Source: Phytopythium helicoides (lineage: Eukaryota; Oomycota; Peronosporomycetes; Pythiales; Pythiaceae). Taken from it: a stretch of DNA of 64,000 bases. Positions 21,779-32,202 of the stretch are shown here, piece by piece (position 1 is the stretch's first letter; every line of letters starts with the position of its first letter). The DNA lies in the NCBI GenBank assembly GCA_024867545.1, contig JANFNE010000026.1, positions 558,001 through 622,000 of the forward strand. The letters run 5' to 3'. The position numbers and the translations under genes are program-made. Under the pieces are notes generated by a model that was not told where the DNA came from, made no database searches, and saw nothing but the letters and a program-made list of their open reading frames with translations.

Positions 21779-22673
21779 GCTGAGAAACCATAGATCGCCA
21801 AGTTGTGATTACGCCGGATGGCTTAACATGTAGGTAAATTGCACAGCATGCATTGGATCGCGCAGGAGCCAACAGGCTCAAGCTCCTTTGAATTTGATCG
21901 CTATCGAATATCTTGTCACGCTCGCTGCTGCGGCACCATCGCCCAACCGATTTCTCAACCACCTCGCCGATCATTGCACGCTTCTTCATGTGCGATTTGT
22001 TGAGGTTATCAAACTCACAAACCTCAGTATGTTGATTAACTGCGTTCGTGGAATTGATCAAGGTGCTTTCTTCCATTTTGCAAGCACCCACACCGCTCTT
22101 GAGATGGTGGAGGTCACTCTCTCCCAGCTGCACGTGGAATCTCAAATGCTGGCTATTTCATGACACCATCGCGGAAAACTTCTCCGGCATGAAAATCCTC
22201 GCAGCTGTCCCCAGAGAAACGTGAGCGATTGCGCGCAATTGCTCAGCACAAAATCAGGCAATTCGATGACGAACTGACCGTGTAGCAAATGGTCAATATC
22301 GATTGAAGGCGTCGTTTAATCAAATATTGAACTGTTAACCTGTGAACATGGCCTGGTCCTCTAGCGGATTAATGGGGCAATCCATTGCTCCTTCCTTTTG
22401 CCGAACAACATCCCTCAAACTCATCTACATGCAAACAGGTATCGCGGAAGTTGATAGCGACGACCTTGCCAAACATGCATGCACGTCGAAGGAGTCGTCC
22501 TTGTGGAACTCAAAGCCGTTCAGCGCCAGGAGAGTCCCCAGGCTTCTACTTTGCATTTGTCGCGAAGTTGCTTGCTGGTGCAAATGAGGAGATGCCATTA
22601 TGTAAAATGATGGCAAAGCATTTGTGGCCCGATTCATTGCCGCTAGTCGCCCCAATTTTTGGTAATGCCGGCC
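21779..22673. other. Intergenic, no gene recognised
   Basis: This is the spacer between paralogs 2 and 3. It is AT-richer than the flanking exons and carries only short frames with no resemblance to the surrounding family. No repeat was recognised. Confidence 0.45.
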
Positions 22674-24065
22674 CTAACTTGGCTCTGTAGATCTTGCTGC
22701 GATGGAGGCGTCCATGAGTTTGTTCTCGATAACCTGTCGCAACAAAGTCTGCTTCTCCTTGTAGATGGACACCAGCAACCTCATTAGGATGTCGATCTCG
22801 CAATGTTTCGTCTTCTTTTGTCCGGTCACATTTGAAGGCTTTAGTAGTGTGACCGTAGTCAGAAGTCGCTCCTCCATGACTGAACCAGTCTGTCCACTCC
22901 CCATCTCGAACGGGCCAAGTCGACCCCAACTGTGCGAAACTACCCGAAAGGGAGGCGAGTTCGCAGCTGGTGAAGCGGGTACTAACGCAGAGAGCTCGGA
23001 TACAATGCGCTCGCAGTTTTCACCAGGAAATCGCTTGACTGCTTGGTAAGCTGTTGTTGGTTCCGCGATTACTGGGGGTGCGATGGCCCTCAACTTGCTC
23101 AACACAAAGTCGGGCGAGTCCATGATCACCTACGAGCAGTATGTGTAAGTCTCCATTAATAAAAAAAGGATTCGCTCAGCAATACTTACTGTTATCTGGT
23201 CCTCAGACGATGAAAAGCTGCCCTGTCGAAGTGCATCCCAACCTACCTCACTTACGGTTGTGAAGTCGAAAGGCGAGAATTTGGCAAATTTGATCTCGAA
23301 ACATAGTCCGTCGACGGATGCAGACTTGAGCTCGAACATGTAATTGCCGTCACTCTCCCCGTTCATGGCCGTCGCAAAGCCTACGTAGGTGTCTACTTGA
23401 GGGTATCGAGCGTCGATATGCCGCAGCATCTCGCAGAAGATCTGCATGTCCTCTTTTTGTGGTGGCTTGGCCTCTCTCCAGTTTTCTTCCTGAAGATGGT
23501 TCCAGATCTACCATGCCCGCAACGTGTTAGAGATCAGTTATCCTTGCGCTCGGCATCTTTGAAACCCACTCACCTCAGGGTCGCCGAGTAACTTCTCAAT
23601 GCCCCGCGCAACCTTAATTTGATTCCTGATCACCGCCTGAAGCCTTCTCTTCTCCTCTTCCGCATTCGAGCGCGCCGTGAGCTGCCGTTTCGCCACTTCC
23701 TCCCATACACACCCTGAATTTTCTTCGTTGCGTGTACGCTTCAAAGTACGCAGTTGAGACTCTAGCTCTTCGACTTTACCCCGTAGGTACTGCATCTCCT
23801 CCTTCTGGCGCTGGGTGGAGTTCTTTCGCTTGGTCAATATCGGCTTTGCTGTCTCTGGCGCTGCTGGAGACGTAGCGACGCTGCTTGATTCACGGTCGAC
23901 AGCATCAACAGCACTCGGAGGCTGTGGGGTGCCGCACGATGGCAGAGACCAGGACAGTGGGCTGTCGCCTCCATTTGAAAAGAGCTCATGGAGCCCCGCG
24001 AGCAAGTCGAACTGATAGTCCTGATCAGGATCATCCTGGATGCAGTTGGTTGCACTCGCAGGCAT
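22674..24065 (-). CDS. bZIP-like coiled-coil family protein, paralog 3
   Basis: Exons 24065-23574, 23507-23190 and 23129-22674 give 421 residues. This is the closest relative of paralog 1. They share KRKNSTQRQKEEMQYLR, the KRQLTARSNAEEEKRRL coiled coil and KVARGIEKLLGDPE at the exon 1 end. They also share LKSASVDGLCFEIK in exon 2 and TAYQAVKRFPGENCE with SPAANSPPFRV in exon 3. Both introns fall at the same codons as in paralog 1, so the pair arose by DNA-level tandem duplication. The start is the only ATG before the acidic LLAGLHELF motif. Confidence 0.75.
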
Positions 24066-24211
24066 CGCCAGCTCAGCCTTTGGACTTTGCCACGTGCGAC
24101 TCCACTCCGCGAGTGGGCAACAAGTCCAGTTGTGGTGCGACGTGCATAGAATTGGATCGGATGTTTATGCCATTGCGATTTGCTTTGATTGTGGCAATGA
24201 CTAAAGGTTCG

Positions 24212-25582
24212 CTACTTGTAGCTCGCTTTCGAGCCTCTGGCTGTCTTGGCGATCACGACAGCGTCTACCAGCAGGTTCTCGATCAATTGGCTCACCTTCG
24301 CCCGCTTCTCTTTGGCAATGGTCTCCACCGTGTTTATGAGGATATTCATCTCATCGAGCTCAACGAGCCCGCTCTCTGGCTTCAAGATGGTTATCGATGA
24401 TTGGGAACACTCTTCGCGCAAAGAGCCAACGGAGCCTTCCCGTAGCATCACAGGACGCAGTCGTCCCCACCCTCTCGATACTACGCCAGCGTTCGTTGGC
24501 CAGGCTTCCGAGGTCCCGGGAAGAAGCGCAGATATCTCCCAGACGATGCAGATGTAGTCTTCGCATGGGAATCGTTTCATCGCTTGGTAAAAGACTGTAG
24601 GCATTGCAATCGTACCCGTGGCTCGGTCGACCAACTTACTGAGTACAAGCTCAGGGGTTTCCCGCACAACCTGAACATGGCTATTGTCAGTTGAGAGCAG
24701 AAACATAACAGCGTGAAAGTCGCACCGTGATGTGATCGCCTGTCATTGCAAAGGTGCCGCTCCGTAGCGAATCCCAAAGCACCGTATCAACGAGGCGATA
24801 GTCAAATGGCATTGCAAACGTACTCATCGATTCGAAGCACAGCTTGTTGACGTGCACACTTTTGAGTGTGAAAGAATCGCTGACTTCGAAAGGTTCACTC
24901 GGACCTCGGAAACTCCCCATCGTTGCCTTCATCATTGAATACCGACTGTCGACGCTTTGGACTAGCTCTTGGAATACCCTCGTGTCTTGATTCACAGCGA
25001 CGCAATAATTGTCCCAACTGAATGGTTGAAAGGATCGCCACAGCTAGCAGTGCACTCGAGTGTCAGGCTGACTGGTGCAGGAGTTGCCAGATAACAACGC
25101 ACTCACCTCGCACATTTTCACCAGACTTTGAAGGCTACTTGCGATTTTCAAGTGGTTTGCGAGCTGCTCTTGGAGCTTCTTCTGCTCCTCTTCTGCCTTG
25201 GCTCGTTCCATCTTGTAGTACATGGCTTCATCGCGCCATGCACCTGCCATCCCGCTGGTCCACTTGGCATTCCATTTTGTTGTAGCTTCGTGTTCACGCT
25301 TGAGCAAGTCCAACTGCGACTCGAAGTGGGTCGCCATTGCACGAAGTTGCTGCAACTCTTGCTTCCGCCTCTGCGATGAATTCATCCGCTTTGTAGGAGC
25401 AGTTTGTGTATTGACTGGAGAGCCTTCAAAGCCATTGATGTTAGAGACGGACGCAGTAGAATCTAGAACTGCGCCTTCTCACTCTCACCGAGGAGCAAAC
25501 TATCGATCTGTCCCTCAACTTCGATCCAGTAAGCATTAACGCCACTTTGATGAAGATTAGTGATAGTTGGTAGCTCCGCCAT
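24212..25582 (-). CDS. bZIP-like coiled-coil family protein, paralog 4 (extra intron)
   Basis: Exons 25582-25489, 25414-25107, 25043-24726 and 24670-24212 give 392 residues. The N-terminus is short and diverged. An apparent frame break upstream of KRMNSSQRRKQELQQLR is resolved by an additional 74-nt intron (GTGAGA donor, internal CTAAC branch-like site, CCAG acceptor), which restores the frame. The basic segment keeps NSSQRRK rather than NSTQR-K. Exon 3 has FYQAMKRFPCEDYIC. If the extra intron is not spliced, the gene would be a frameshifted pseudogene; the good splice signals argue against that. Confidence 0.65.
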
Positions 25583-25749
25583 CGCACTTTGAGAACTGAA
25601 GGACGGCTGAGCAGCGTCAGAAAAGCGAAAGCAGATCTGTTGAACCCATGCCACAATCACACCACATCACACCACGTCGCAGATACAGATCACAACAAGA
25701 TTGCGCCAAACTGCATCTTTACTTTTGGTTTGCTCGATTATCCCCGTGC

Positions 25750-27006
25750 CTACGTTGAGGCAGTCGGCAGAGTATCCATCAACATGTTCTCGAGCGTCTG
25801 GTGAACAAGCTGATGTTTCTCTTGGTACACAGAGGCGATGAACTCTGAGAGACTTTGAACGTTGTAGGTGGTCGAATGCCCAGCAGTCTCTAGCGCTGTC
25901 AACGTTACAAACTCGTGGATCTCTGAGCCCAGGGAGCCGTCAGGCATGATCGTTGAGCGAATACTTGTCCAACCACGAACTGTTACGTCCAGCGGGGGGA
26001 ATGCATCTGTCGAAGAACCTGATGTCGATGTTCTCATTTCCGAGACAGAGTACTCGACGTCAGGCTCGTGGAACCACCTGATTGCTTGGTACACCGTTGC
26101 TGGAGTTACCAGGACTGGTGGTAGGAGTACTTTCAACTTGAGCATAGCCGAATCAGCCGTGCTGTCAACAACCTGCTTGAAATCCATTACCGTCAGACAT
26201 TGCAAGTCGCTATCTCACCGTGCATGACTATTGCAGCAACCCACCGTTACATCCGGGGAGTAATTCAGCTTCCCTTGTTGAATTGCCGTTCGAGCTGCTG
26301 CACCAATATCGTTGTAGCTGAACGGCAGCACCCTGCTGTGCCGCATCTCCATCGAAATCCCTCCAGAGAGCGCGTTGTTCATCTTCACATACCCACCGTC
26401 TGCAATCTCGAGGTTTGGCTGGAGTACCACATGAAGCAGGGGGTGCTGTGTCTCAACGCTCTGCAGTATCTGCCTCAGCTTCACCACCTCCGATCGGGTG
26501 TGGCAACCAGCACGCGGAGAGCTCACAGTTGTCTGCTTTTGCCTCGAGCCCTCCTCGCCCTTGCTTAGTAGCTTCTTCACCGCTCGCGTGAGCTTGATGT
26601 GGTCCTTCAACTCCTTCAACAAGCGCGCGTTCTCCTTCTCCGCCTTCGTCCTCTCTGTTCTCTGCCGCTTGGCGATCCCTCTCCACACACTCGAGCCTTC
26701 ACTGGAGCTCGCCTCCGCACGGCCTCGCTTACTAGCTCGAGGCTCTCTGTAACGCTTCAACACCCTTAGTTCCTTCACCAGCTCGTCCGCTTGCGTTCGC
26801 AGGAGCTCGAGCTCTTCCTTTCGTCGCTGCGTCGAGTTCTTGGGCTTCTTGCGTTCGTTTCTCTGCTTCGAGGGCTTCGAATTCAACGCTGGAGCCCCAC
26901 GGGGAGAGAGCAGCGCGTCTACGAGAGGAACGAGCGACTCGGGGGCGTCCAAACCGCGCAGCCAGGCGTCCACGTCGCCCAGCAGGTCGTCGTCGAGCGA
27001 CTCCAT
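25750..27006 (-). CDS. bZIP-like coiled-coil family protein, paralog 5 (fused first exon)
   Basis: Exons 27006-26245 and 26172-25750 give 394 residues. Exon 1 spans what is exon 1 plus exon 2 in the other members, so intron 1 has been lost. Motifs: DVDAWLRGLDAP acidic start, KPKNSTQRRKEELELLRTQ, the KRQRTERTKAEKENARLL coiled coil, HPLLHVVLQPN, and the C-terminal TVYQAIRWFHEPD. Paralogs 5 and 6 form a subgroup distinct from 1-4 in the LLHVV and DGGY(V/I)K(M/L)N blocks. Confidence 0.74.
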
Positions 27007-27290
27007 ATCGGTTCGAATTGGCGGCGGCGACAGTGAGCGAAATCAATGTTTTTCGCAGACGAAATCAATAATGTCGTGAAGTCGTCTGTGGATGCTGAGT
27101 GTCAAAGGGTTTTTCCAAAGCTGGAGGAAAAGGCGACGCAGTTGATCGAGACAGAGTGCACTTGCCGCCAGATTGAGCACATCCACAGCAAAGAAGTGGT
27201 GTTGATCACTGACGACAACATTACATCATTCAAAAAGAGCAAAAATGTTCACTGTACGAAACGCAGGAGTCGTAATATCACGCGAAGGTC

Positions 27291-28642
27291 CTACACGGTC
27301 GCAGTCGCGTCCAGTAGCAAGTTCTCGAGAACTTGGTGCGCATGCATGTGCATCTCGTGGTACCCAGCGGCGATACATTCTGATAGCTTGCCTTTCTGGT
27401 CAGCAGCGAAATGCGTCGTTTTCCGATCGGAGGATTTGATCGCAGTCAGCATAGCGAACTCGCGCAACTCTGATCCCAACGTGCCATCTGGCATATCTGT
27501 CGACGAGATACTCAACCAGACGCGGACAGTCAACACTAGCGGCGGGAACGCACCCGTGGAGGAGTCTGTCGACGCGGTCATCTCCCAGACAACATACTCG
27601 CCATCTCCATCCCGTAACCACTTGATTGCCTGGTATATGGTCGCTGGGGTCACAAGGACCGGGGGCAGCACAGCTTTCATTTTGACCATAGCTGTGTCTG
27701 GCGTGGTATTGACGACCTGCACGCACAGCGCACGGTTAGATCTCGCTATCCTTTCGCACCGATTTGACTGTATCCAACCAACAGCTCACCGTGACGTCCG
27801 GAAAGAAATTGAGCTTGCCTTGTTGAATTCCGCGCCATCCCACGGAGCCGGTGACTTCAAAGGGGAACGGCACGACTTGGTTGTACCGCGCCTCCATCGT
27901 TATCTCGCCGGAGACGGATTCATTGAGCTTGATGTACCCGCCGTCTCCAATGGAGCTGTTCGAGGCCAGCACAACGTGCAGGAGCGGGCAGTGCGACTCG
28001 GCGCTCTGCAGAAGCCGCCTCAACTTTGCCAACTCCGCTCGGCTGTGGCATTCCGGTGTCTCCCGTCTGTCCACCATCTCCTCCTTTGCGTCCTCCTGCC
28101 ACCACGAGCGTCAGTCCCCTCGCCACGTCAATCAACCACGACGCCTCGAGAGCTCCCAGCCAGACCTCGCACTCGCTCAGCAGCCTCTCGACCGCTCGCC
28201 GGAGCCTCACGTGCCTCTGCATCTTGTCCAGCAGCCGCGCGTTCTCCCTCTCGGCCCTCGCCCGCTCCGCTCCCTGGCGCTTGGCGATGCTCCTCCACGC
28301 GCTGCGCTCCTCTCCACTCTCTCGGCCTCTCCTGCCGTCCGCCGGAATCCTGCGCCGCCCCAGCGCCGCCAGCTCGCGCTCCAGCTCCGCAGCCTTCAGC
28401 CGCAGAAACGATAGCTCCTCCTTCCGCCGCTGCGTCGAGTTCATCGGCTCCACGCGCAGCTGCGACAGCCGCGGCGTGCGCTTCCCGCGCGGCCTCCCGG
28501 GCCTCAGGCGCTGCGAATCGTCCACCGGAGCCTCACATGATGAGCGAGAGGCGCTCGCTGGCGCCTGGGAGAGCGCAGAGGCCTCCAAGCCGCGCAGCCA
28601 GGCGTCCACGTCGGCCAGCAGGTCGTCACCTTGCGGCTCCAT
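27291..28642 (-). CDS. bZIP-like coiled-coil family protein, paralog 6
   Basis: Exons 28642-28166, 28095-27790 and 27716-27291 give 402 residues. The DVDAWLRGLEA start, MNSTQRRKEELSFLRLKA, KRQGAERARAERENARLL, HCPLLHVVLASN and TIYQAIKWLRDGD mark it as sister of paralog 5. Exon 1 is much more GC-rich than exon 3. A copy of part of its last exon survives as a relic near 37.4 kb, which links this array to the NDUFS7 array. A long antisense frame over this gene is a by-product of its GC-rich codons. Confidence 0.74.
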
Positions 28643-29133
28643 GTTCTTCGAGTGGCGAGACCGCGCAGAAGGCGACGGAGCGGTACGCTGTGCCGAACGA
28701 GTGGTACGGTTGAGGTGGCGACTTCAACTTGAGTTGGCCAAGGCTCGAGCATTGCGTGCTGCTCGTGTCGAGGAGGCTGCCGTTCATGGAAGTATGGGAT
28801 CTACTGGGCTGCGCCATGCACTCGTGGAAATATCTTTGCAGAGCTCTCAAAGCTGTAAAGTGCGACACGGTTGTCACCTGCGGCTTTCATCGCGTTTGCA
28901 ACGATGCGGCAGCGGCAAGATGACGTGCGGATGTTTGAACGGAAGTGGTATAATGCCGAGTGGGATACACAGCTGCATCAGCATTCGCAACAGTTGCAAC
29001 AGCAAAGAAGAACTTTGAGGTTCAATCTACTACCGAGGCGTTTTGATTTTTGAATTCGCACGAGTTTTCAAATGCTTGGGTGCACTATGCTAGGCTAGTG
29101 CCTGCAATCATGTCGGTAGAATCATCGCGTACT
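28643..29133. other. Intergenic, no gene recognised
   Basis: This separates the bZIP-like array from the membrane-protein/HET region. It contains only short frames. No conserved motif was seen. Confidence 0.45.
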
Positions 29134-30579
29134 TCAGACGGTAGTACATGGGTCGGAGACGGCATTCTCCTTACCATTATATGCAGTTGTGCTCATCGTA
29201 CCGTAATCTTTTGGCGGCGAGCTCTGTTGTAACGTCTTCGGGGGCACTAGATGAAGTTTCTTTCCCTTTATGATGTCTTGGATAGTTGTTTTATTGCACT
29301 TGGGCACTTGATCCCACAAAGCTTGATCAACTTCATCGAGCGTTTTCTTGAGTTTAAGCGCATGGATAAGCTTAGTTTCGTGGTCATTGAGGTTCAGCAG
29401 GCGTTTTGGTACCCCTGGTGCGTCCAAAAGACCCGCGGCAGCTAGGCACCCGACGGCTGTTATCGCATTCGCCGTTTGGATTGTTTCGACTTTCTTTCTG
29501 AGGACCGCGAAGTGCTTCATCAAGGCTTCGCCAATAGCCGACAGCACCAACGTTGCTAATTCAATGTACCCGTTGGTGAACACCGTCTCACTGCGACGAT
29601 TAATTTCCATCAAAATGAGCCAGGATACCCATAACACGCCTAGCAGCACGCGGTATATGATAGAGCAACCGGGAAAGCGTTCACCATGGCTTGGATGAGC
29701 GAGGACCTCGATGTCGAGCTTTGTTTTATCTTCTGCGTGCAGTAGGACGATGGACGTATCCATGGATGGCCTGTAGAGCAAACCCCCCGATCTCGGGTTG
29801 TCGGCACCTTGCTTCGACTGAGTAGTATCTGCTAACTTGATCTCCTTGGTGACTATCATGGTTTCCACCGCACTCTGCGCATTGTTTGCTTCTTTTCCGT
29901 CCCCTGATTGTATTGGTTTGTTATATTCTTTGGAATTGTGGGTCGCCTTCTCGATAAGGCGCGCCACAAGGCCAAAGGTAACATAAGCGATGCTGCCGAC
30001 ACCCGAGTAGTCATCAAGCACCATCATGCATGCGACTGGCACGGTGTACAGTAGCAGCGTAAAAACGATGACGACAGCGATCGCTGAGGAATTAGGTTTG
30101 ATGTCCAAATAAACAACATGGACCTGCCATCCATTGCTAGCTTTCTTGCGCTCTGAACTTGCGTTGCTGTTGTCTTTGGTGTTGTTGTTTGACTGGGTGC
30201 GATCGTTGTTCTTGGTGCCATTGTTGATATTGGTGGCGTTGTTGCTGATTTCGTCGTTGTCAGCCGACTCAAGTATGTCGAAGATATATGGATTCGTGAC
30301 CGCTATCGTGGCCCCGGATGCCGTAGCAGTGACTTGGACGAGCTCTGTGTCGGAAGGCCTCCCATCCATGGCGCCGCGATAGGCTTCGATGAACCATCCA
30401 TTGATAAACGGGTTGAACCAGGAAACGCGAGGGCCGACGATCTGAGAAAGATAGAGACTGCAATACTTGGCGGCAGGCAGCAACGATGCGAGGGCGAGCA
30501 GTCCTGACCCTTGCATACTCTCGACTGACTCGGATTCCGCCAAGATGGTTGGCATCAGCGATGAAGTGAGCGGCCACAT
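29134..30579 (-). CDS. Polytopic membrane protein, copy A of the HET-module partner
   Basis: This is an intronless frame of 481 residues that I do not recognise as a named family. Hydrophobic segments suggest four to six membrane spans, for example LLALASLLPAAKYC, VIVFTLLLYTVPVACMMV, IIYRVLLGVLWVSWLILM and LATLVLSAIGEAL. An Asn/Thr-rich low-complexity insert lies between the first spans. Motifs shared with copy B at 32.2 kb include LSQIVG, NPFINGWFIEAYRG, DYSGVGSIAYVTFGL, TNGYIE, LDAPGVPKRLL and QALWDQVPKC. The ATG at 30579 is the first; homology to copy B continues a few codons further upstream across a possible AG/CGCTCT acceptor, so a small 5' exon may be missing. It diverges from a HET-gene relic. 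Confidence 0.7.
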   Translation of the reverse strand: MWPLTSSLMPTILAESESVESMQGSGLLALASLLPAAKYCSLYLSQIVGPRVSWFNPFINGWFIEAYRGAMDGRPSDTELVQVTATASGATIAVTNPYIFDILESADNDEISNNATNINNGTKNNDRTQSNNNTKDNSNASSERKKASNGWQVHVVYLDIKPNSSAIAVVIVFTLLLYTVPVACMMVLDDYSGVGSIAYVTFGLVARLIEKATHNSKEYNKPIQSGDGKEANNAQSAVETMIVTKEIKLADTTQSKQGADNPRSGGLLYRPSMDTSIVLLHAEDKTKLDIEVLAHPSHGERFPGCSIIYRVLLGVLWVSWLILMEINRRSETVFTNGYIELATLVLSAIGEALMKHFAVLRKKVETIQTANAITAVGCLAAAGLLDAPGVPKRLLNLNDHETKLIHALKLKKTLDEVDQALWDQVPKCNKTTIQDIIKGKKLHLVPPKTLQQSSPPKDYGTMSTTAYNGKENAVSDPCTTV

Positions 30580-30902
30580 GAGTGCCAGAGCGCTGATTGA
30601 CAAGTGAGGAGTGGTTGGCCGTGGAGAGAACCACCACTACTTGACTACAAGTCCTTCGGTTTGTTGCATGTGGCTGGCTTCTCGAAGACCCCGTGGAGGT
30701 CGTTTGACGGATCTATTGAATGGACAGATCGGGTCACTGCACCACCCACCCACTGATGAAACCTCCTGACGCCAGCGACCAAGGCCGTCTGGGGTCGCCG
30801 ACCGATGGTGGGTGTCCCCACCTCACATCTCCCAGGCTGTTTGTTTGGGCAATGTCCATACTCCCACTTCGTGCTCCAAGCGGTCTTGTAAATTCATCCT
30901 TT

Positions 30903-30929
30903 GCAGAAGCGGCAACTTGCCGTTTCTGC
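30903..30929. repeat. Inverted repeat in the copy A divergent region
   Basis: Arms GCAGAAGCGGCAA (30903-30915) and TTGCCGTTTCTGC (30917-30929) pair with one mismatch around a one-base spacer. A hairpin of similar shape sits at the homologous place in the second module (33818-33852). Confidence 0.55.
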
Positions 30930-31307
30930 CAAAAAAGGTCGCACCCGAGCAGTTAAGAAACTCCACCCATGCAGACGTGCAGGACAAACCCAACAGCTGA
31001 GCGGAAATTTGGTGCCTGTCAGCTCAGTCAGACACAGGTTGGATGTGAAAAGAGCCACCGCGTCTGCAGGGATGGCGATGGTTACGCATGGAAGCATGCT
31101 AAACAGATCTAAACGGTGGCCGCCTGTTCAACCGGCTCCAGCAGCCGTGGTTGTTGCAAGGTACGCATTGGTGTGAGCCCAGAGGGGGGAAAATTTCCCT
31201 TCCCCAGTTCTCCAGATCAGAGGAAGGACTTTTCCTGTCTCTTCCGAAGCCAGGAAATCGAGATCAGTGAAACTACAAACCCAACCGAACAAAAAAAAAA
31301 GAAGAAA

Positions 31308-31500
31308 ATGCTCGTGTTCAAGACCACTGAGCAGTCCACGCTCTCTGCTAATGGTTTCGAGCTGCAGCATGAATAACGCAAAATTGTCAAACCAGCGCTA
31401 CGCAAGGACGTGTGGCTCTGGCTGGTCCAGATTTGTCTCAACTTGGAAAAGTTGACGACAGATGTGCTGAATCCGGAAATCCCGACGCCGGAGGCCAAAC
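31308..31500 (+). pseudogene. HET-domain gene relic (copy A partner)
   Basis: Degenerate pieces line up in order with the intact HET gene at 34.2 kb. A start-like MLVFKTTEQS corresponds to YVFKMIKRP. VWLWLVQICLNL (nt 31411-31446) corresponds to the second HET motif WLWLDQFCLNQ. VLNPEIPTPEA corresponds to VLNKNIPLIFKEA. In-frame stops and large deletions remove the first and third HET motifs. It is divergent from the copy A membrane gene, as the intact gene is from copy B. Confidence 0.6.
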
Positions 31501-31713
31501 TACAGTCTTCGATCCCGAGATCTTCTTTCCTTCCGTCGAGTCGTCGTGTCCCGACGAATGCCAACTCTCCTGAGTTGAGGTAGGATCCACGTGTTCATAA
31601 AATTCCTTATTTGCCTGTGTTAAATGCATGTGAAACTACGCTGAAGATCTCACATCGATACATATCAACACCCTCAGCTCTGCTCCCCCTCCCCCATTTC
31701 TCAGTCCTCTGTG

Positions 31714-32166
31714 CTACGTCAGCACCTCCAGCTTGTCCTCCAGTTCCATAGCCTTTAAATGCAAGGCTTCAGATTCTCCTTGCGAGACGATCTGGAGAGC
31801 TACTCGATAATCGTCAAGGAAACACAAATTGCGCAGTCAGATGGCCGCATTCCACAAACAGCGTTTTGCCATACTCACCTGCAAGATACAGATCGACCAC
31901 AAAACTCCAACATCCCCCATCGATGAGACAGTACGAGGATCACAGTGACCAAGAAGGTTTTCGACTGTCAACTAACGCAACACGCCAACAAGAAGTGGAG
32001 CACATACGGAACTTGTGATTATGACCTACGACTCAATGCGAATGCCACTCGGATCTGCATGGTCCACCACGACAGCAATCGTGTTTGGCGTCGTGCAGAT
32101 CGAGTGACCATCAATCTGTAAGACCCACAAGTATCTATCGCACTGCTGGAGTAGCTCGCTCGGCAT
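31714..32166 (-). CDS. Small unrecognised gene or remnant
   Basis: Three protein-like segments follow one another: 32166-32030 (starting MPSELLQQCDRYLWVLQIDG), 31964-31879 (containing LLGHCDPRTVSSMGDVG) and 31791-31714 (ending MELEDKLEVLT). The second intron is phase-consistent with GTGAGT and CCAG signals. The first junction is one base out of phase, so this is either a pseudogene or my junction is wrong. I do not recognise the protein. It lies 36 bp downstream of the copy B membrane gene on the same strand and could be linked to it. Confidence 0.3.
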
Positions 32167-32202
32167 GTGTGAGCGAGTCGCACTTGTGGTGAGCACTGCT
32201 GA

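Noticed and set aside
25441..25656. Frameshift making bZIP-like paralog 4 a pseudogene
   Set aside because: A phase-correct 74-nt intron with good signals removes the break; kept as an alternative only.
27046..28713. 555-codon plus-strand open frame
   Set aside because: It is antisense to bZIP-like paralog 6. It is Ser/Arg/Pro-rich with no family resemblance and results from the GC-rich codons of the opposite strand.
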